In this document: in pieces, positions 12,301 to 24,261 of the stretch
Layout of the letters: each line of letters opens with the position of its first letter
Position numbering within the stretch: position 1 is the first letter of the stretch
Assembly: GCF_933775445.1 (NCBI RefSeq)
Contig: NC_065875.1
Location: 26,535,555 to 26,599,554, forward strand
Origin: Argentina anserina
Lineage: Eukaryota; Streptophyta; Magnoliopsida; Rosales; Rosaceae
Length of the DNA: 64,000 nt
Direction of reading: 5' to 3'
Made by a program: the position numbers and the translations under genes
The notes under the pieces: generated by a model
Database searches by the model: none
The model's input: the letters and a program-made list of their open reading frames with translations, nothing else
What the model was told of the DNA's origin: nothing

Positions 12301-13037
12301 TCTCCCACTTTGTTGCCAACCTTCCAGCTTTTCACCAGGTGGTTGTTTTCCTCTGCATCAAGTCTGTCCCAGTCCCACATGTTAGACCCGAGGAACGGTT
12401 TCTAATCGGGCAAACAGGTCCAAGAGAGTATCGACTGTACAGGTGTATAGTACGATATGGCTATCGTGATGTTCACAAAGATGATGTGGACTTTGAGAAT
12501 GATCTTGTATGTAGTATAGCAGAGTTCCTACGATCAGGAAGCAGTCCTGATAGAAAGATTATCAGTGAAGACTTTGAGAAAGAAGATGAAAAAATGACTG
12601 TTGTTGGTACACGTTCTACTAATGCAGAAGGGATTCAGCTGAATGAGGACAGTGTAGAAATGACTCCAGAAAGTACTATGCTGGGGCAAAAGGAAATAAG
12701 ATCACCGCCGCCACCGGTGAAACAGAGAGAAATAAGGTCACCACCACCTCCATTGCCCCAACGAAGGAAGAAAGTAAGGTTCATTGTTCCGGAGAGCCCA
12801 AAGATAGAGACAGGTGCAAGGGAGGAACTGCGAGAGCTAATGGAAGCTAGGGAAGCCGGAGTAGCTTACATAGTAGGGAACAACTACATGAACGCAAAGA
12901 AAGGGTCAAGTTGGATGAAGAGAGTCGCCATCAACTACGGATACGAGTTTTTGAGGAGGAACAGCAGAACAGCTAGCTATGCGCTAAACATTCCTCACGC
13001 GTCTACTTTAGAGGTGGGGATGATCTACCATGTGTGA
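9325..13037 (+). CDS. KUP/HAK/KT family potassium transporter
   Basis: Eight exons join in one frame to 795 aa: 9325-9363, 9511-10006, 10093-10146, 10343-10603, 10679-10731, 11030-11153, 11246-11500, 11932-13037. All introns are GT-AG, and the length is usual for the family. Family marks are [15 protein letters not shown] (residues 29-43), [15 protein letters not shown] (from about 90) and [10 protein letters not shown] (169-178), with about 12 hydrophobic segments up to roughly residue 560. The last exon holds the membrane end ([13 protein letters not shown]) and a long cytosolic tail with two PPPP tracts near residues 680-710. Known role of the family: proton-coupled K+ uptake at the plasma membrane or tonoplast. 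The short N-terminus suggests a KUP3/4-like clade, but the paralogue is not settled. Coding is intact. The leader carries a 237-bp duplication. Confidence 0.95.
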
Positions 13038-13404
13038 TTTTGTTCATACAAAGTTCAATGGATGATGTAATGTTGTGCAATAGTTGAAGGCCACAGATTT
13101 ATATGGTGTGTCCAGGAAATTGGCAGAAGTACATCATCCTCTATTTTGGGTTTGTGAGAGGATATATGGACAGAAGAATATAGGTCCCTAAATTGCATAC
13201 AGTCCCATTCGTCTTGCTCTTCACTAAGATGTAAGAAGCATCTTAGAGAAAATAGTCGTTAGATTTTGTGTAGTAGTATCATTGTGCAGTTTGTGCTCTT
13301 ACTTTTGGGTTAGATGGGCCTTGTATCTCTGTGATGCTGTGAATACTGAACACTGACCTGATGCGCTTCTGGACCCATGATTACTGCCCTGCATTTTCTA
13401 CACT

Positions 13405-13456
13405 AATATCAAACCAAATGTCTCAACATTAATATCAAACCAAATGTCTCAACATT
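13405..13456. repeat. Short tandem repeat, 2 x 26 bp
   Basis: Two adjacent copies of a 26-bp unit beginning AATATCAAACC, with the first bases of a third copy. It lies about 370 bp after the KUP stop codon. Confidence 0.8.
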
Positions 13457-14119
13457 AATATCTGATACTCCCCCGGGAGGAGGCTTACCATGAGAGTACT
13501 ATAAATACAGATACAGTACCAAAATATGGCGCATACTTTAAAATTTTGAAGCTCTATAAGTTCCTTTTAATGAGAACTAACTTATTGAGGGAAAAACAGA
13601 TCTTGTTTTAAAGAACATAACAAAGTATGAGTTCGGCCAATCAACCACTCCATCAATCTCGCTAAGACAGTTGTTTAATTTGAGTTTTAGTGCTAAATCT
13701 CTTCATCGCCGACGTCGTTGCAAGACACCGTAGGTGGCCTAAACCATTAAGGGAGTATCAGACATATCAGCTTTCATTATTAGAATTTAAATGTGGTGTC
13801 CTCCGACATTAAAATTGAGCTGGATGCCATCTCCTATCAATCAAACAGAAAAACGCAAATACCAATATGAAAATGAATAGCATAAATACATTTTTCTTTT
13901 CCGGGGAGATGAATTATTTAAATGAAAGATGAAAGAGGGACGTGGAATTTGGTAGCGTGAGAGATAAGTTTGAATCACCCCTAAATGGGTCCCACGGCCC
14001 GGAAAGAAAAGATTGGTTTTGGATAAAAGGAGCGGCCCATGCCCCCACACGCCGAACCGGGTTTTAATTTTTTTTTAACTCAGGGCCCCACATCGTTTGC
14101 TGGGGATGACCTGGACCAT

Positions 14120-14285
14120 TAGGTCACGTGATGTCCGTGTAGTTGGTGCGTGCTCGTTGTCGGCTCGGGGTGAGCTGACGTGGCCGGACTGAATGGGCTG
14201 GTAATGGTGGTGGATGATGACCGGGGCGGGTCCCACGAAGTTAGGTCCCTCCTTTCACTAGTTTTGAGCGTTCCACGTGTTGAGG
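14120..14285. promoter_or_regulatory. Cluster of G-box/ACGT motifs without an obvious gene
   Basis: CACGTG occurs at 14125-14130 and 14274-14279, and TGACGTGGC at 14176-14184. These are the cores bound by plant bZIP and bHLH factors. No recognised gene starts downstream before the hAT element at 14894, so the cluster may be a distal element, an orphan promoter, or chance. Confidence 0.35.
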
Positions 14286-14984
14286 TGACCGGGACGAGGA
14301 AAATGGGAAGAAAGAAAGAAGAAAAAAGGTGAGCAGAAGTCCCTGTCTGCTTGATTTTATCCGCAACTAGTGAAAAAGCAGCTGGAGTTTGAGATAATTA
14401 CGGGAAGGCCATCGTTGGGAGTTTCACAATGCCAAGAAGGGACACTGCTCTGGGAGTCTCGGGGTGCATCACTCTCGGCGCTTTTCAAGTTTTGCATTGA
14501 AGAGGAAGGAGGCAGTAGTCTCACTAGTCTGTGGGCGAAATTAGGGGGCTTGCTTAACATATGGGCAGGCACGGTCGCTTTCGTTCTTGGATACCATAAA
14601 TGTGGGTAGAGTCACGATCAGTGTTACCAAGAACTTCAGTCTGAAAATTAGGGATTCTAAGTCAGTTGACGTTATGTTTGAGTTGATTTTCAAATTGTAG
14701 ACTTGAGTGATGCTATTTGAGAGCTGAACTAAAAGTTAAAACACGTGATGGAACATTAGATTGAAAAACAAACTAATAATAAAGTTCAATAAAACCTAAT
14801 ATGAATTTAATCTATATATTGTTATCCCATCCCCATCGTTATTGAAGGATGTTTGTGAAGCTATTAATGTCTATATATTTGTTAAATTATATTCAGGGCC
14901 GGCTCTTAACGTGTGTGAGAAAAGCGACGGCACATGATCCCAAATTTTAAGGTTATACACACACACACTCACACTTAGTACAAA

Positions 14985-15062
14985 CCTTGAGTGATTTAGT
15001 TGGTAATTTGAGGTTCACTCACTTTCTTCTATTTTCCACTAGTTCAAGAGTTCGATTCACAT
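14985..15062 (+). repeat. tRNA-like segment, possible SINE remnant
   Basis: GTGATTTAGTTGGTAA (from 14991) resembles a pol III A box. AGAGTTCGATTCAC (15047-15060) resembles a B box. Spacing is somewhat longer than in a tRNA. No poly-A tail or duplication was identified. Confidence 0.25.
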
Positions 15063-15155
15063 CACTTGAGTGCATTTATTTAAATGATTCTTTTGGCATA
15101 TTTCCTTCCATCTTTTTCTTTAATTTGTAGATACATTTTTCCAAATGGTGAGGTT

Positions 15156-16949
15156 ATTACCACCCCACAGTCTTTTTTAATCACTCCACAATCATATTTC
15201 AACCCAAGTATCCACTTTTACACTTGAAACTAAAAAAAATATAATAAAACAAAACATATTTAACGATAAACACAATTAAATCATTATTTAAATTTTAGTA
15301 TTAAACACATGCAACACCTCTAACAACTCGTCATGTGACAGTTTGTTACAATTTTCTTGCATATTGTATTCTAATTAAGCTCTTTGTTCTTAATCTTCAA
15401 TATTGTCACTGTATACATAATTATATGTATATATAGTTCAAGTAGAGAAAAATCAAGCAAAAATAATGAAAGATATATAGAAAATATGAGGTTGCGAAAA
15501 ATTTGAATATAAAAAGTATGATGAATTAAAAGATGTTGATACTTACAAAATCACAAATACGCCGTACACATATTCTAGGTACAACAAGAATGTACACATG
15601 CATAACTACATTCGGGAAACCAAAATATTACCGGCATGCCACGCACGTGGACCCAAGCCACAATCACGCTTTTGGAGCTTACAAGTGGGAGTGTGGTGTG
15701 AAAGGTAACTAAAGTACATGATGCGTAGTCTAAATTGTCAATTACTGGCGGTTTTGAACTTGGGACCTAAATCGGAGACCAATAATCTAAATTTTAATAT
15801 AGGCATGCAAATATGAGGACCTAAATCCATAAAACCATATAGTATAGTCATATGCCTTAACCCTAACACTAATAATATTTCTGGCCTATCAAAACAACAA
15901 TATTTGATTTACCCCGCAATACTCTCTCCTCTCCTACGCCAAATACAATCATGTTGTAAGTTTTTCCATAGGTATCATGCAACATTGCAATATATATATA
16001 TTTTTTATTTAATAATTCCAACACCAATATTGTAACTATACCATATTTCTTACTAATTCAACTACACAAAATAGTATTTTTCTTGAAGTCCGCCTCTCTA
16101 GTACTTCACACAAAACATGCAATCAACCCACTAAAATTTCATGTGGATAACACCATGTTCTATAAATTTAGCTTCACCATTATAGTTCTCTTTCAATATC
16201 CAACGTTTTTATCCCATGAACCCGCATCTCAACCTCACCCACTTCAGCCTAAAAATTAAGGCCCTTGCTTGTTGTAAAGATCATCACAATTTCCTCCCAG
16301 CAACACAACTTTCAGGCATCAACCATTTCCTCCCAACAAAACGCCACTTCATAATTCAAATACTCCCCCAAGCAATCCATCCAGATCCAACAAGCAAAAC
16401 ATTCCAACCCAAAACCATTTTCAAGCTCTAGACAATCTTAATTAAGTTTAACCATGCACCTCAATTCCTTACTTCTATCTTCCCTGCACCAAAATTAACC
16501 TCAACAATAATTCACAACAGTAAGCATCTCATCTTGCAATTCATGTATTTATAGCTCCCACGCCACATGCCTCCTTGCAAGTTCTCTTCATGTATCATGT
16601 TCAATATCAAATCCATTTGAATCTCATGCCAACACATATCACAAGAACCAAGTCACTGCAGCATGCCAATTTTATTGCGGGAAAATTTGGGGAAAACACT
16701 ACAAAGCTTTGTTCAAGCGTTGGACACAATTCTTGAACTCAAAATGGGGTACAAGAGGCAATCAAGTAATTCTAAAAGCATATGCACAAAACACCCTCTT
16801 ACAAAAGAAAAATGAAAGAGATATTCATTTCAGTTTGACCTTTTTTTAATTGTAATTTTACAATATTTATTATTTTTTTAAAGATAAAGGTGGAATATTT
16901 GGATTGAATATGACTATGGGGTGAACAAAGGAGATTGTGGAGTGGCAAT
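15156..16949. repeat. Long inverted repeat nested inside the hAT element
   Basis: Arms of about 65 bp lie at 15156-15220 and 16885-16949, similar in inverted order by eye (both read around CACTCCACAAT and CATATT). They could be ends of a second DNA transposon or a foldback element. I could not find a target duplication at the arm ends. Confidence 0.55.
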
Positions 16950-17302
16950 AGACGCATCATTGTCCAAAAATTCCTCGTCATTTTTTTTAAATTTCCTTCA
17001 TTCTTTTTTCCTAATTTGTTGGTTGGATATACTACTTATCCTTTATCTTTCTTTTATATTCCCCCCCTGTTAGTTTGTTTTTAATAGATATTTTATCAAG
17101 AAAAAATATTATAGTTATGTTGTTAAAGAATGAGAGAATGAGATATGATTAGATGTATATATTTGGTTGTATACAATTGAAATTTGCTATGGTTTACAAC
17201 TAATTTACTTAATGATGTATTTATGTAAGTGCGAAAAGTTAAGGCCGCGGTTTCAATCTCTCACAAGACTTCTAAATGTTTTGAGACGGCTCTAATTATA
17301 TT

Positions 17303-19889
17303 TTATTAACTACTATATTACTTGCCATTATTGTAATGAATTGTGTAGTATATTTATAACTCTAAACCCTAAACTATTGTGTATTCTCTACTGTGTTAGG
17401 ACTAATACGTTTCTCAAATAGTGTAGGTGAGTGATATGCAAAGGAGGATGCATTGGTAGAGCAAATTAGGCTAATCTTGGCAATTGAAGCAACTTTTGAA
17501 ACTTCTCATATATCAAGCATTCAAAGAATGTTAAGTTGTTCGTCCGCAATAATACATAACTTATTCAAAATAAAGAATGTTGTAGTTAGGAGTTAAGTTT
17601 CTATTGACTCATTACTCATAGATACGACATTATAACGATTGGCTCGTCGTAACTCATTTTAATAGCAAAGATGATGTCCTCTACATTCTTTTACATAACC
17701 TCCGATGAAAATTTGGAAATTTAGGAGGGACAAATGGTTGGCAATTATGTAAAAAAGAGTGTAGGTTGATGGTAACTTGGTAAACAGGGTCCTGGTTAAA
17801 TCTTATCCGAGTTGCTGAATCCGTAATGCCAAAAGCTGGGACGTGGTGCTGTCGGAGAACATAGTCAATCCTCTTTTCTCGAGCCTTGAGACCTTCTAAT
17901 TATAAAAGCAAACAAAAAAGAAAAGAAAAAGGAATCAAATTGTTTCACAGTTCACAGTTTCTCGGGGACCAAAACGCGAAGTCGCGAACCTGAGCAGACC
18001 CAGCTGTCATTTATTAACACACAGCTCATCTCTTTCCCACTGGTTTTCACATTTTTCTTTTTTGATTAATTAATCCACCAACTATTTTTCATCCACTCCG
18101 TTACCCTTGTCCTCCCGGCAGAATATGGCATCTTTTAGTTATGGACTACGGTATATTCCGTTTTGTTCTTCATATATGTTTGTTAATTGTTTATTTAAAC
18201 CCTAAACAAACTGTAAGTACTTTACAAAGATTGGTGACTTGCCTGATTCTATTTTTAATACATACATGATACCAGCTTTAAACTCGTATATCAGTATATG
18301 CATACATTTCTCAATGGACCGGCGTAGGGTGATGATTCCCAAGACTTTTCCTATACTTCATTGCATGTATTATATGCATTCTTCATATGAAATTAATATG
18401 ATCAACGGTTAGAGATAAAATATGTGATAATCACGATAAATTATCTAAACCAATCGTTTTCCGCTTATATAGTACGTCTTATAGATTAATAAAAAAAGTG
18501 TGTTTATTCATTATTGAATTGTACTTTATGATAACTTACCTAGTTACCCCTTATGTATGTTCTTTATTCATCCTTACTTACCTCATTGCATAATTTCATA
18601 CCAATTGGTATTTACTTTACACCAATTTTTGTATCATCATAAAAGTACATGAATCTCATGGGTAAACGGTGTTAAGTATTCCAAGTGTGGATTAGATTAT
18701 CAACTTATTCCGATTATCAAACACTATAATCTAGTCACTATTGGCGTGCAGCATAAAAAAACGGAGTCGTGGGTTGTTGTCTTAATTAATTAAGATGTCA
18801 ATCATTTTATTAAACTTTATTACATGATGCGGATAACTATACGTGATTGGTTGAGCTAAGGTTTAGCCTTACAGACATTTGACCTAACTACAACTATTGG
18901 AGGATAATGTTTTCTAATAACGGGGCTTATAGCTTAACCATGCTACACTACCTATTCATTTTTTACATACTTCTAACCTTTAGACTATGATTAACAATAC
19001 ATTTGTAGCATACAATATTACATCGTTATCGAAATATATATGGACCCAAAGTGATTTAATAGAAAATTGCCGAACCTACGCGGCTAATGCTCATAGAAAA
19101 TGTAGCATAGCTTAAATTAAGGTACCCCGAATTTGTCATTACTGAGGACAAAATAATATAAATGTATCTATCCAATGAACTTTTATTTTGAACTAACCTA
19201 GATGTATACAATGTAAACTTACTCAAAGTCATTTAGAAAGCACTTGAATTTTTTATGTACATATATATAAATATATCAACAATTGAGGATGAGACGCTTT
19301 GTTAGAAACATAACAGGCAAGTAAGTCATTAAATCACACTTTATCCGCGAGATAGTGAAAATTGTGTTTATACGTGCAGTAATCAGCTTTTCAAATGAGA
19401 TATGTCTTAGGAAGAAGACCGTAAGAACGAATACATGTGGAGTTGTGAGGTGTGAGTTTGACATATGACCCTAAACATACAATATCTGATCTATGTGGAC
19501 TAGATTGTTGCAAAAAATCAATATACACGAAATAATAAAGGCCGAGACTATCAGTCTATCACATAGTTGTACTTGAGACGAAGTAATGAGTTCAAGGCGA
19601 ACAATGTCATGTCATGTACGACAATTGCTTAATTTATCTAAGTTTGGCAAATATTACATTTGTAATTAAAACGACCTTGCACGGGTGATACACTGTACTC
19701 GAACCACCACATGATACGTGGCATTTTCTTTTGCAAATAGTGATTTAGCTAAAGAAGAAATTAAAGAACAAAATAGGAAAGACCTAGGAAGCACGTAAGG
19801 GGCACAGTGGTCATTGCCGCGTATGAGTTGGCATTTCCTAAAGTCTTATCCAAATAGCCCAACCCCCACTAGTTAAACCGCACGGTAAA
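17303..19889. other. AT-rich spacer upstream of the TPS gene
   Basis: No gene or long repeat is recognised. The last few hundred bases probably form the TPS promoter. Confidence 0.45.
19715..19722 (+). promoter_or_regulatory. ABRE/G-box-like site upstream of TPS
   Basis: TACGTGGC matches the ABA-response element core ACGTGGC. It lies about 280 bp before the CT-rich leader. Its position fits a proximal promoter; function is inferred only. Confidence 0.35.
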
Positions 19890-19995
19890 AATTGTGCTCA
19901 CATGGACCCCATCCCTCACTCTCTCTCTCTATATTTTTAACATTCCGATCTTCCTTCTCATTTTTAATTCAAAGACTTCGTAATATCCAGCGCAG

Positions 19996-20047
19996 CCTCT
20001 CTCTCTCTCTCTCTCTCTCTTCTTCTTCTTCTTCTTCTTCTCTCTCT
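19996..20047 (+). repeat. CT/CTT microsatellite in the TPS leader
   Basis: A run of CT followed by TTC units, just before GC-richer sequence and a GT donor at 20095. Pyrimidine tracts of this kind are common in plant 5' UTRs. Confidence 0.85.
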
Positions 20048-20094
20048 ATTTCCGAACCGCCGCCGTCTCCGATCGCCGGACCCCCGCCGCGAAG

Positions 20095-21373
20095 GTAACG
20101 TCGCTCGTCTTCTTTCTCTGATCTACTTCTGATAATCGAAGTTTTTCTCATAGCGCACCGTAGTAAACACCAATTTCTTGACCTCAACTTCTTTGAATTC
20201 AGACCTCGAGTCTTGTTCGCCGGACTATCATGTGATTGTTTAGCCTTGTTTTCGTTGCTTACAGAGTGCTTTTGTGTTACTTTTACTGCTTCTAATTAAA
20301 CTTTCTCGGACGAACAAACGGACGGTGAAACCGCTTGGCCGGAATTTCATCTCTTGGCCGTGTTTTGGTTGACGGAGCTTTTGATTATTTTTGATTCTTT
20401 GTAATTTTAACAGTATTGTTTTTTTTTTGGTCAGGGAGTTGTTGATCGAAGCTTTGTACGAGGCTATTTGATTTTTTAACAGTAGATTTTGATTTCAGGT
20501 ACTACTGCTCACCATCTTCGATTACTTGTAGCTTCAGCAAAAAAAAAAAAACACTGCATAACAAAGTTTCTTCAGCTTTGTGATGAATATATGTGTGTGT
20601 GTGTGTTTTTTTTTTCATTTTATTTAAAAATAAATGAAGTGTTCTTGTAAGGTTAGTAGAAATTGCTGTCTGCAAAGTTTATTTACAGCTTTAGCGATTT
20701 CGTGTGGTTGATTATAAACTTATAGAGGCGATTTATCTGTGTCATAATCTTGAAAATATGGTTGGTCACTTGGTTGGTACTTGATTGAAAACGCTGAATC
20801 TGCTATGATGTCGTACCAGAAAAAGGAGTTTTTATTTTTTTTTATTTTTTATTTTTTGCTTTAGATTCAAATAGATGCGGTGAATCACCGTGGAATAGGA
20901 CTGTGGCCAATGTAATTATGAATGCAAGGTTTTTTTTCTGGATAACTGTTATTATAGTTGTTTGGATGCATGTATAGCCCTACCTACTTTATCCAGAAAG
21001 ATAAGCTGTGTTAGTGAAGTTGTATGTTGACATTATTTGGATCTTATTGTGCCAGCTGTTCCAAATTTTATTTTCAGTGTGTTTAGATCAGGAGGTAGTT
21101 GTGCATATATGCTTTGGATGCATGTTTGCTTTATATGTGCTTGTGATCGTACTTCTATCAGTTTTATGTGAGCCGCTTCTACATTCAGTGTGTTCTTAGC
21201 AAATGTGATTCTAGTTATGTGAAATAGGTCAAATGATGCTTCATCTGGTGTTTTTTTTTTCCAAAAAAGCTGTGACCTTGAACCGAGAATATTTGAAGTA
21301 CTTTATATCTTAATGCTGTATTACTCAGCCGGTTTTATGTAGCTCATTATATTTTTTTTTTGGTTCCGTATAG
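20095..21373 (+). other. Probable 5'-UTR intron of the TPS gene
   Basis: The donor context is GAAG|GTAACG. The acceptor candidate is a T-rich tract ending TATAG at 21369-21373, and the start codon comes 74 bp later. An alternative acceptor ends at 20500. The stretch itself is T-rich, as plant introns are. Confidence 0.45.
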
Positions 21374-21447
21374 GTCTGTGGACATCTCTGACTCCACTCT
21401 TAGTGTGTTGCTCTGTATAGTTCAAGTAAAAGGTTCCTTTTACAATC

Positions 21448-24261
21448 ATGGCTTCAAGATCTTGCACAAACCTTTTAGAATTGGCATCTGGGATATTGGA
21501 TATTCCTTGTACTCCAAGTCCAAGGACCCTTCCACGGGTGATGACTTTTCCTGGTATTATCTCTGATGTGGACAGTAACAGCAATGATGATGGGGATTCA
21601 GATGCCTCTTCATCTGTTTGCCGCGAGCGGAAAATTATAGTGGCGAATATGTTACCGTTAAATGCTAAAAGGGATCCAGAAACAAACAAATGGTGCTTCC
21701 GTTTGGATCAGGATTCAATTTTGTTACAGTTGAAGGACGGATTTTCATCTGAAACTGAGGTTGTTTATGTGGGGTCTCTCAAGGCTGAAATAGATGCTAG
21801 TGAACAAGATGAGGTTGCACAGAAACTGCTGGAGGAATTTAATTGTGTGCCAACATTTCTGCCCAGTGATCTCCAGAAGAAGTATTATTTGGGTTTCTGT
21901 AAACGACAACTATGGCCGCTTTTTCATTATATGTTGCCCATGTGCCCCGACCATGGTGACCGCTTTGACCGCTCATTGTGGCAGGCCTATGTATCGGCAA
22001 ACAAAATATATGCAGACAAGGTGATGGAAGTCATTAACCCTGAGGATGATTGTGTTTGGGTTCACGATTATCATTTGATGGTTCTCCCAACATTTTTGAG
22101 GAAGCGATACTACCGTGTAAAGCTTGGGTTTTTTCTTCACAGCCCATTCCCATCATCAGAAATTTATCGTACTTTGACAGTTAGAGATGAAATATTGAGG
22201 GGTTTGCTGAATTGCGACCTTATTGGTTTTCATACATTTGATTATGCACGTCACTTCCTCTCCTGCTGCAGTAGAATGCTTGGCCTGGACTATGAATCAA
22301 AGCGAGGGCACATTGGGCTTGATTATTATGGCCGCACAGTTTACATTAAAATTCTGCCTGTAGGAGTTCATATGGGCCGGCTTGAATCTGCATTGAATCT
22401 TTCCTCCACGACCACCAAAATCCAAGAGATTCAAGAACAGTTCAGGGGAAAAAAAGTGATCCTTGGCATCGATGACATGGACATATTTAAAGGCATCAGT
22501 CTAAAACTTCTAGCTGTTGAACAACTCCTTCAGCAGAATCCTGAGTTGCAGGGCAATATAGTCCTGGTCCAAATTGTGAATCCTGCGAGGGGATTTGGGA
22601 AAGATGTCCAGGAAGCTAAGAATGAGACGTACTTAACTGCCAAAAGGATCAATGAGGTTTATGGTTCTGCTAATTATGAGCCAGTGATTCTGATTGATCG
22701 TCCTGTTTCTCATCATGAGAAATCAGCCTATTATGCTGTGGCTGAATGTTGTATAGTGAATGCCGTAAGGGATGGAATGAACTTAGTTCCTTACAAGTAT
22801 ATCGTTTGCAGGCAGGGAACTCCACATATGAATGAAACTTTAGGCGTAACAGAAGATTCTCCTCGGACGAGTATGCTCGTTGTGTCTGAATTTATTGGTT
22901 GCTCACCTTCTTTAAGTGGAGCAATCAGGGTTAACCCTTGGGATATCGATGCTGTGGCTGATGCATTGAACTTGGCTATCACCATGTCTAACTCCGAGAA
23001 GCAATTACGCCATGAGAAGCACTATCGTTATGTCAGTTCTCATGATGTGGCATACTGGGCACGAAGCTTTTCACAGGATTTGGATAGAGCATGTCAAGAG
23101 CATTACAGTAAAAGGTGCTGGGGAATTGGTTTGGGCTTGAGGTTCAGAGTGGTTTCCCTTTCTCCACATTTCAGGAAGCTGTCTGTAGACCATATTGTCT
23201 CGGCTTATAAAAGAACAAGTAGGAGGGCAATATTCTTGGATTATGATGGAACTGTCATTCCCCAAACTTCAATTATCAAGTCCCCAAGCCCAGAAGTCCT
23301 TTCTATGATGAATTCCCTGTGCAAAGATCCAAAAAACACTGTTTTTATTGTTAGTGGGAGGAGTCGGACTTCTCTGGGCGATTGGTTTGCCTCGTGTGAA
23401 CAGTTGGGGATTGCTGCCGAGCATGGCTACTTCTTAAGGTATGTCAGTTATATGTCAGGTATATGATGTTTTGTCTATTTTTCTTGCGCACACTTTTGAT
23501 ACTAAACTTCAGCATTTTACTCTGATCTTGGTTTAGGTGGAATAGTACTTCTGAGTGGGAAACCAGTCTAGTCTCAGCTGACCTTGATTGGAAAGAGATC
23601 GTGGAGCCTGTGATGAGATTGTATACTGAGGCAACAGATGGCTCCAACATAGAAAGTAAAGAGAGTGCCATAGTATGGCATCATCAAGACGCAGACCCTG
23701 ACTTTGGATCATGTCAGGCCAAGGAGTTGTTGGATCATCTGGAGAATGTGCTTGCTAATGAACCAGCTCTAGTCAAGAGAGGCCAGCATATCGTGGAGGT
23801 TAAGCCGCAGGTAAGACTGAATCCGTTACTTCTCTCTTTGCATCCACACAGTCACACACAGACTCACGCAACATGATATGAATTGTGAAGTTTCAGTTTT
23901 TCACTCATCACTTTGCTACATGCAGGGAGTAAGCAAGGGATTGGTTGCTGAGAAGGTTCTTCTGAAAATGGTCAATGATGGTGAGCCACCAGATTTTGTG
24001 ATGTGCATTGGAGATGACAGATCTGATGAAGACATGTTTGAAAGCATATTAAGCACAGTTGCCAGTCCTTTATTGCCTTCACGTCCAGAAATATTTGCTT
24101 GCACAGTTGGAAGAAAGCCAAGCAAGGCCAAGTACTATCTCGATGACGCAGTAGATGTTCTGAAATTACTTCAGGGCCTTGCTACGGCTTCAAACCCGAA
24201 GCCTAGACATCTACCCCATCTCCAGGTTTCTTTTGAGAGCGCCTTTGATTCTGTTTTGTGA
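21448..24261 (+). CDS. Class II trehalose-6-phosphate synthase/phosphatase-like protein (TPS9/10-like)
   Basis: Three exons, 21448-23438, 23537-23810 and 23926-24261, join in frame to 866 aa, the usual class II size with the usual three coding exons. The start MASRSCTNLLEL is typical of class II members. The GT20 synthase-like domain spans about residues 60-545 (WVHDYHLMVLPTFLRKR, LGFFLHSPFPSSEIYRT, VNAVRDGMNLVPYKY). The phosphatase-like HAD domain follows, with FLDYDGT near 594-600 and GDDRSDEDM near 784. Known for the family: class I makes trehalose-6-phosphate, whereas class II proteins mostly lack clear synthase activity and are thought to be regulators connected with SnRK1 and sugar signalling. 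Motifs look intact. I assign the TPS9/10 group from overall resemblance, less surely than class II. Confidence 0.95.

Larger units (their letters stand above)
13038..14893. other. KUP 3' flank and spacer
   Basis: The first 300-400 bases are probably the 3' UTR. A 26-bp unit is repeated twice (13405-13456). A block at 14120-14285 is less AT-rich and holds three ACGT-core motifs. A 79-codon frame at 14370-14609 follows but resembles no family I know. No supported gene. Confidence 0.5.
14894..17294. mobile_element. Non-autonomous hAT-type DNA transposon (2.4 kb)
   Basis: The ends read CAGGGCCGGCTC and, on the opposite strand, TAGAGCCGTCTC (9 of 12 matching), typical of hAT terminal inverted repeats. 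The 8-bp sequence ATTATATT flanks it exactly at 14886-14893 and 17295-17302, the duplication size of hAT. No transposase frame is present, so it would need transposase from elsewhere. It contains a second inverted repeat and a tRNA-like segment. Confidence 0.7.
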
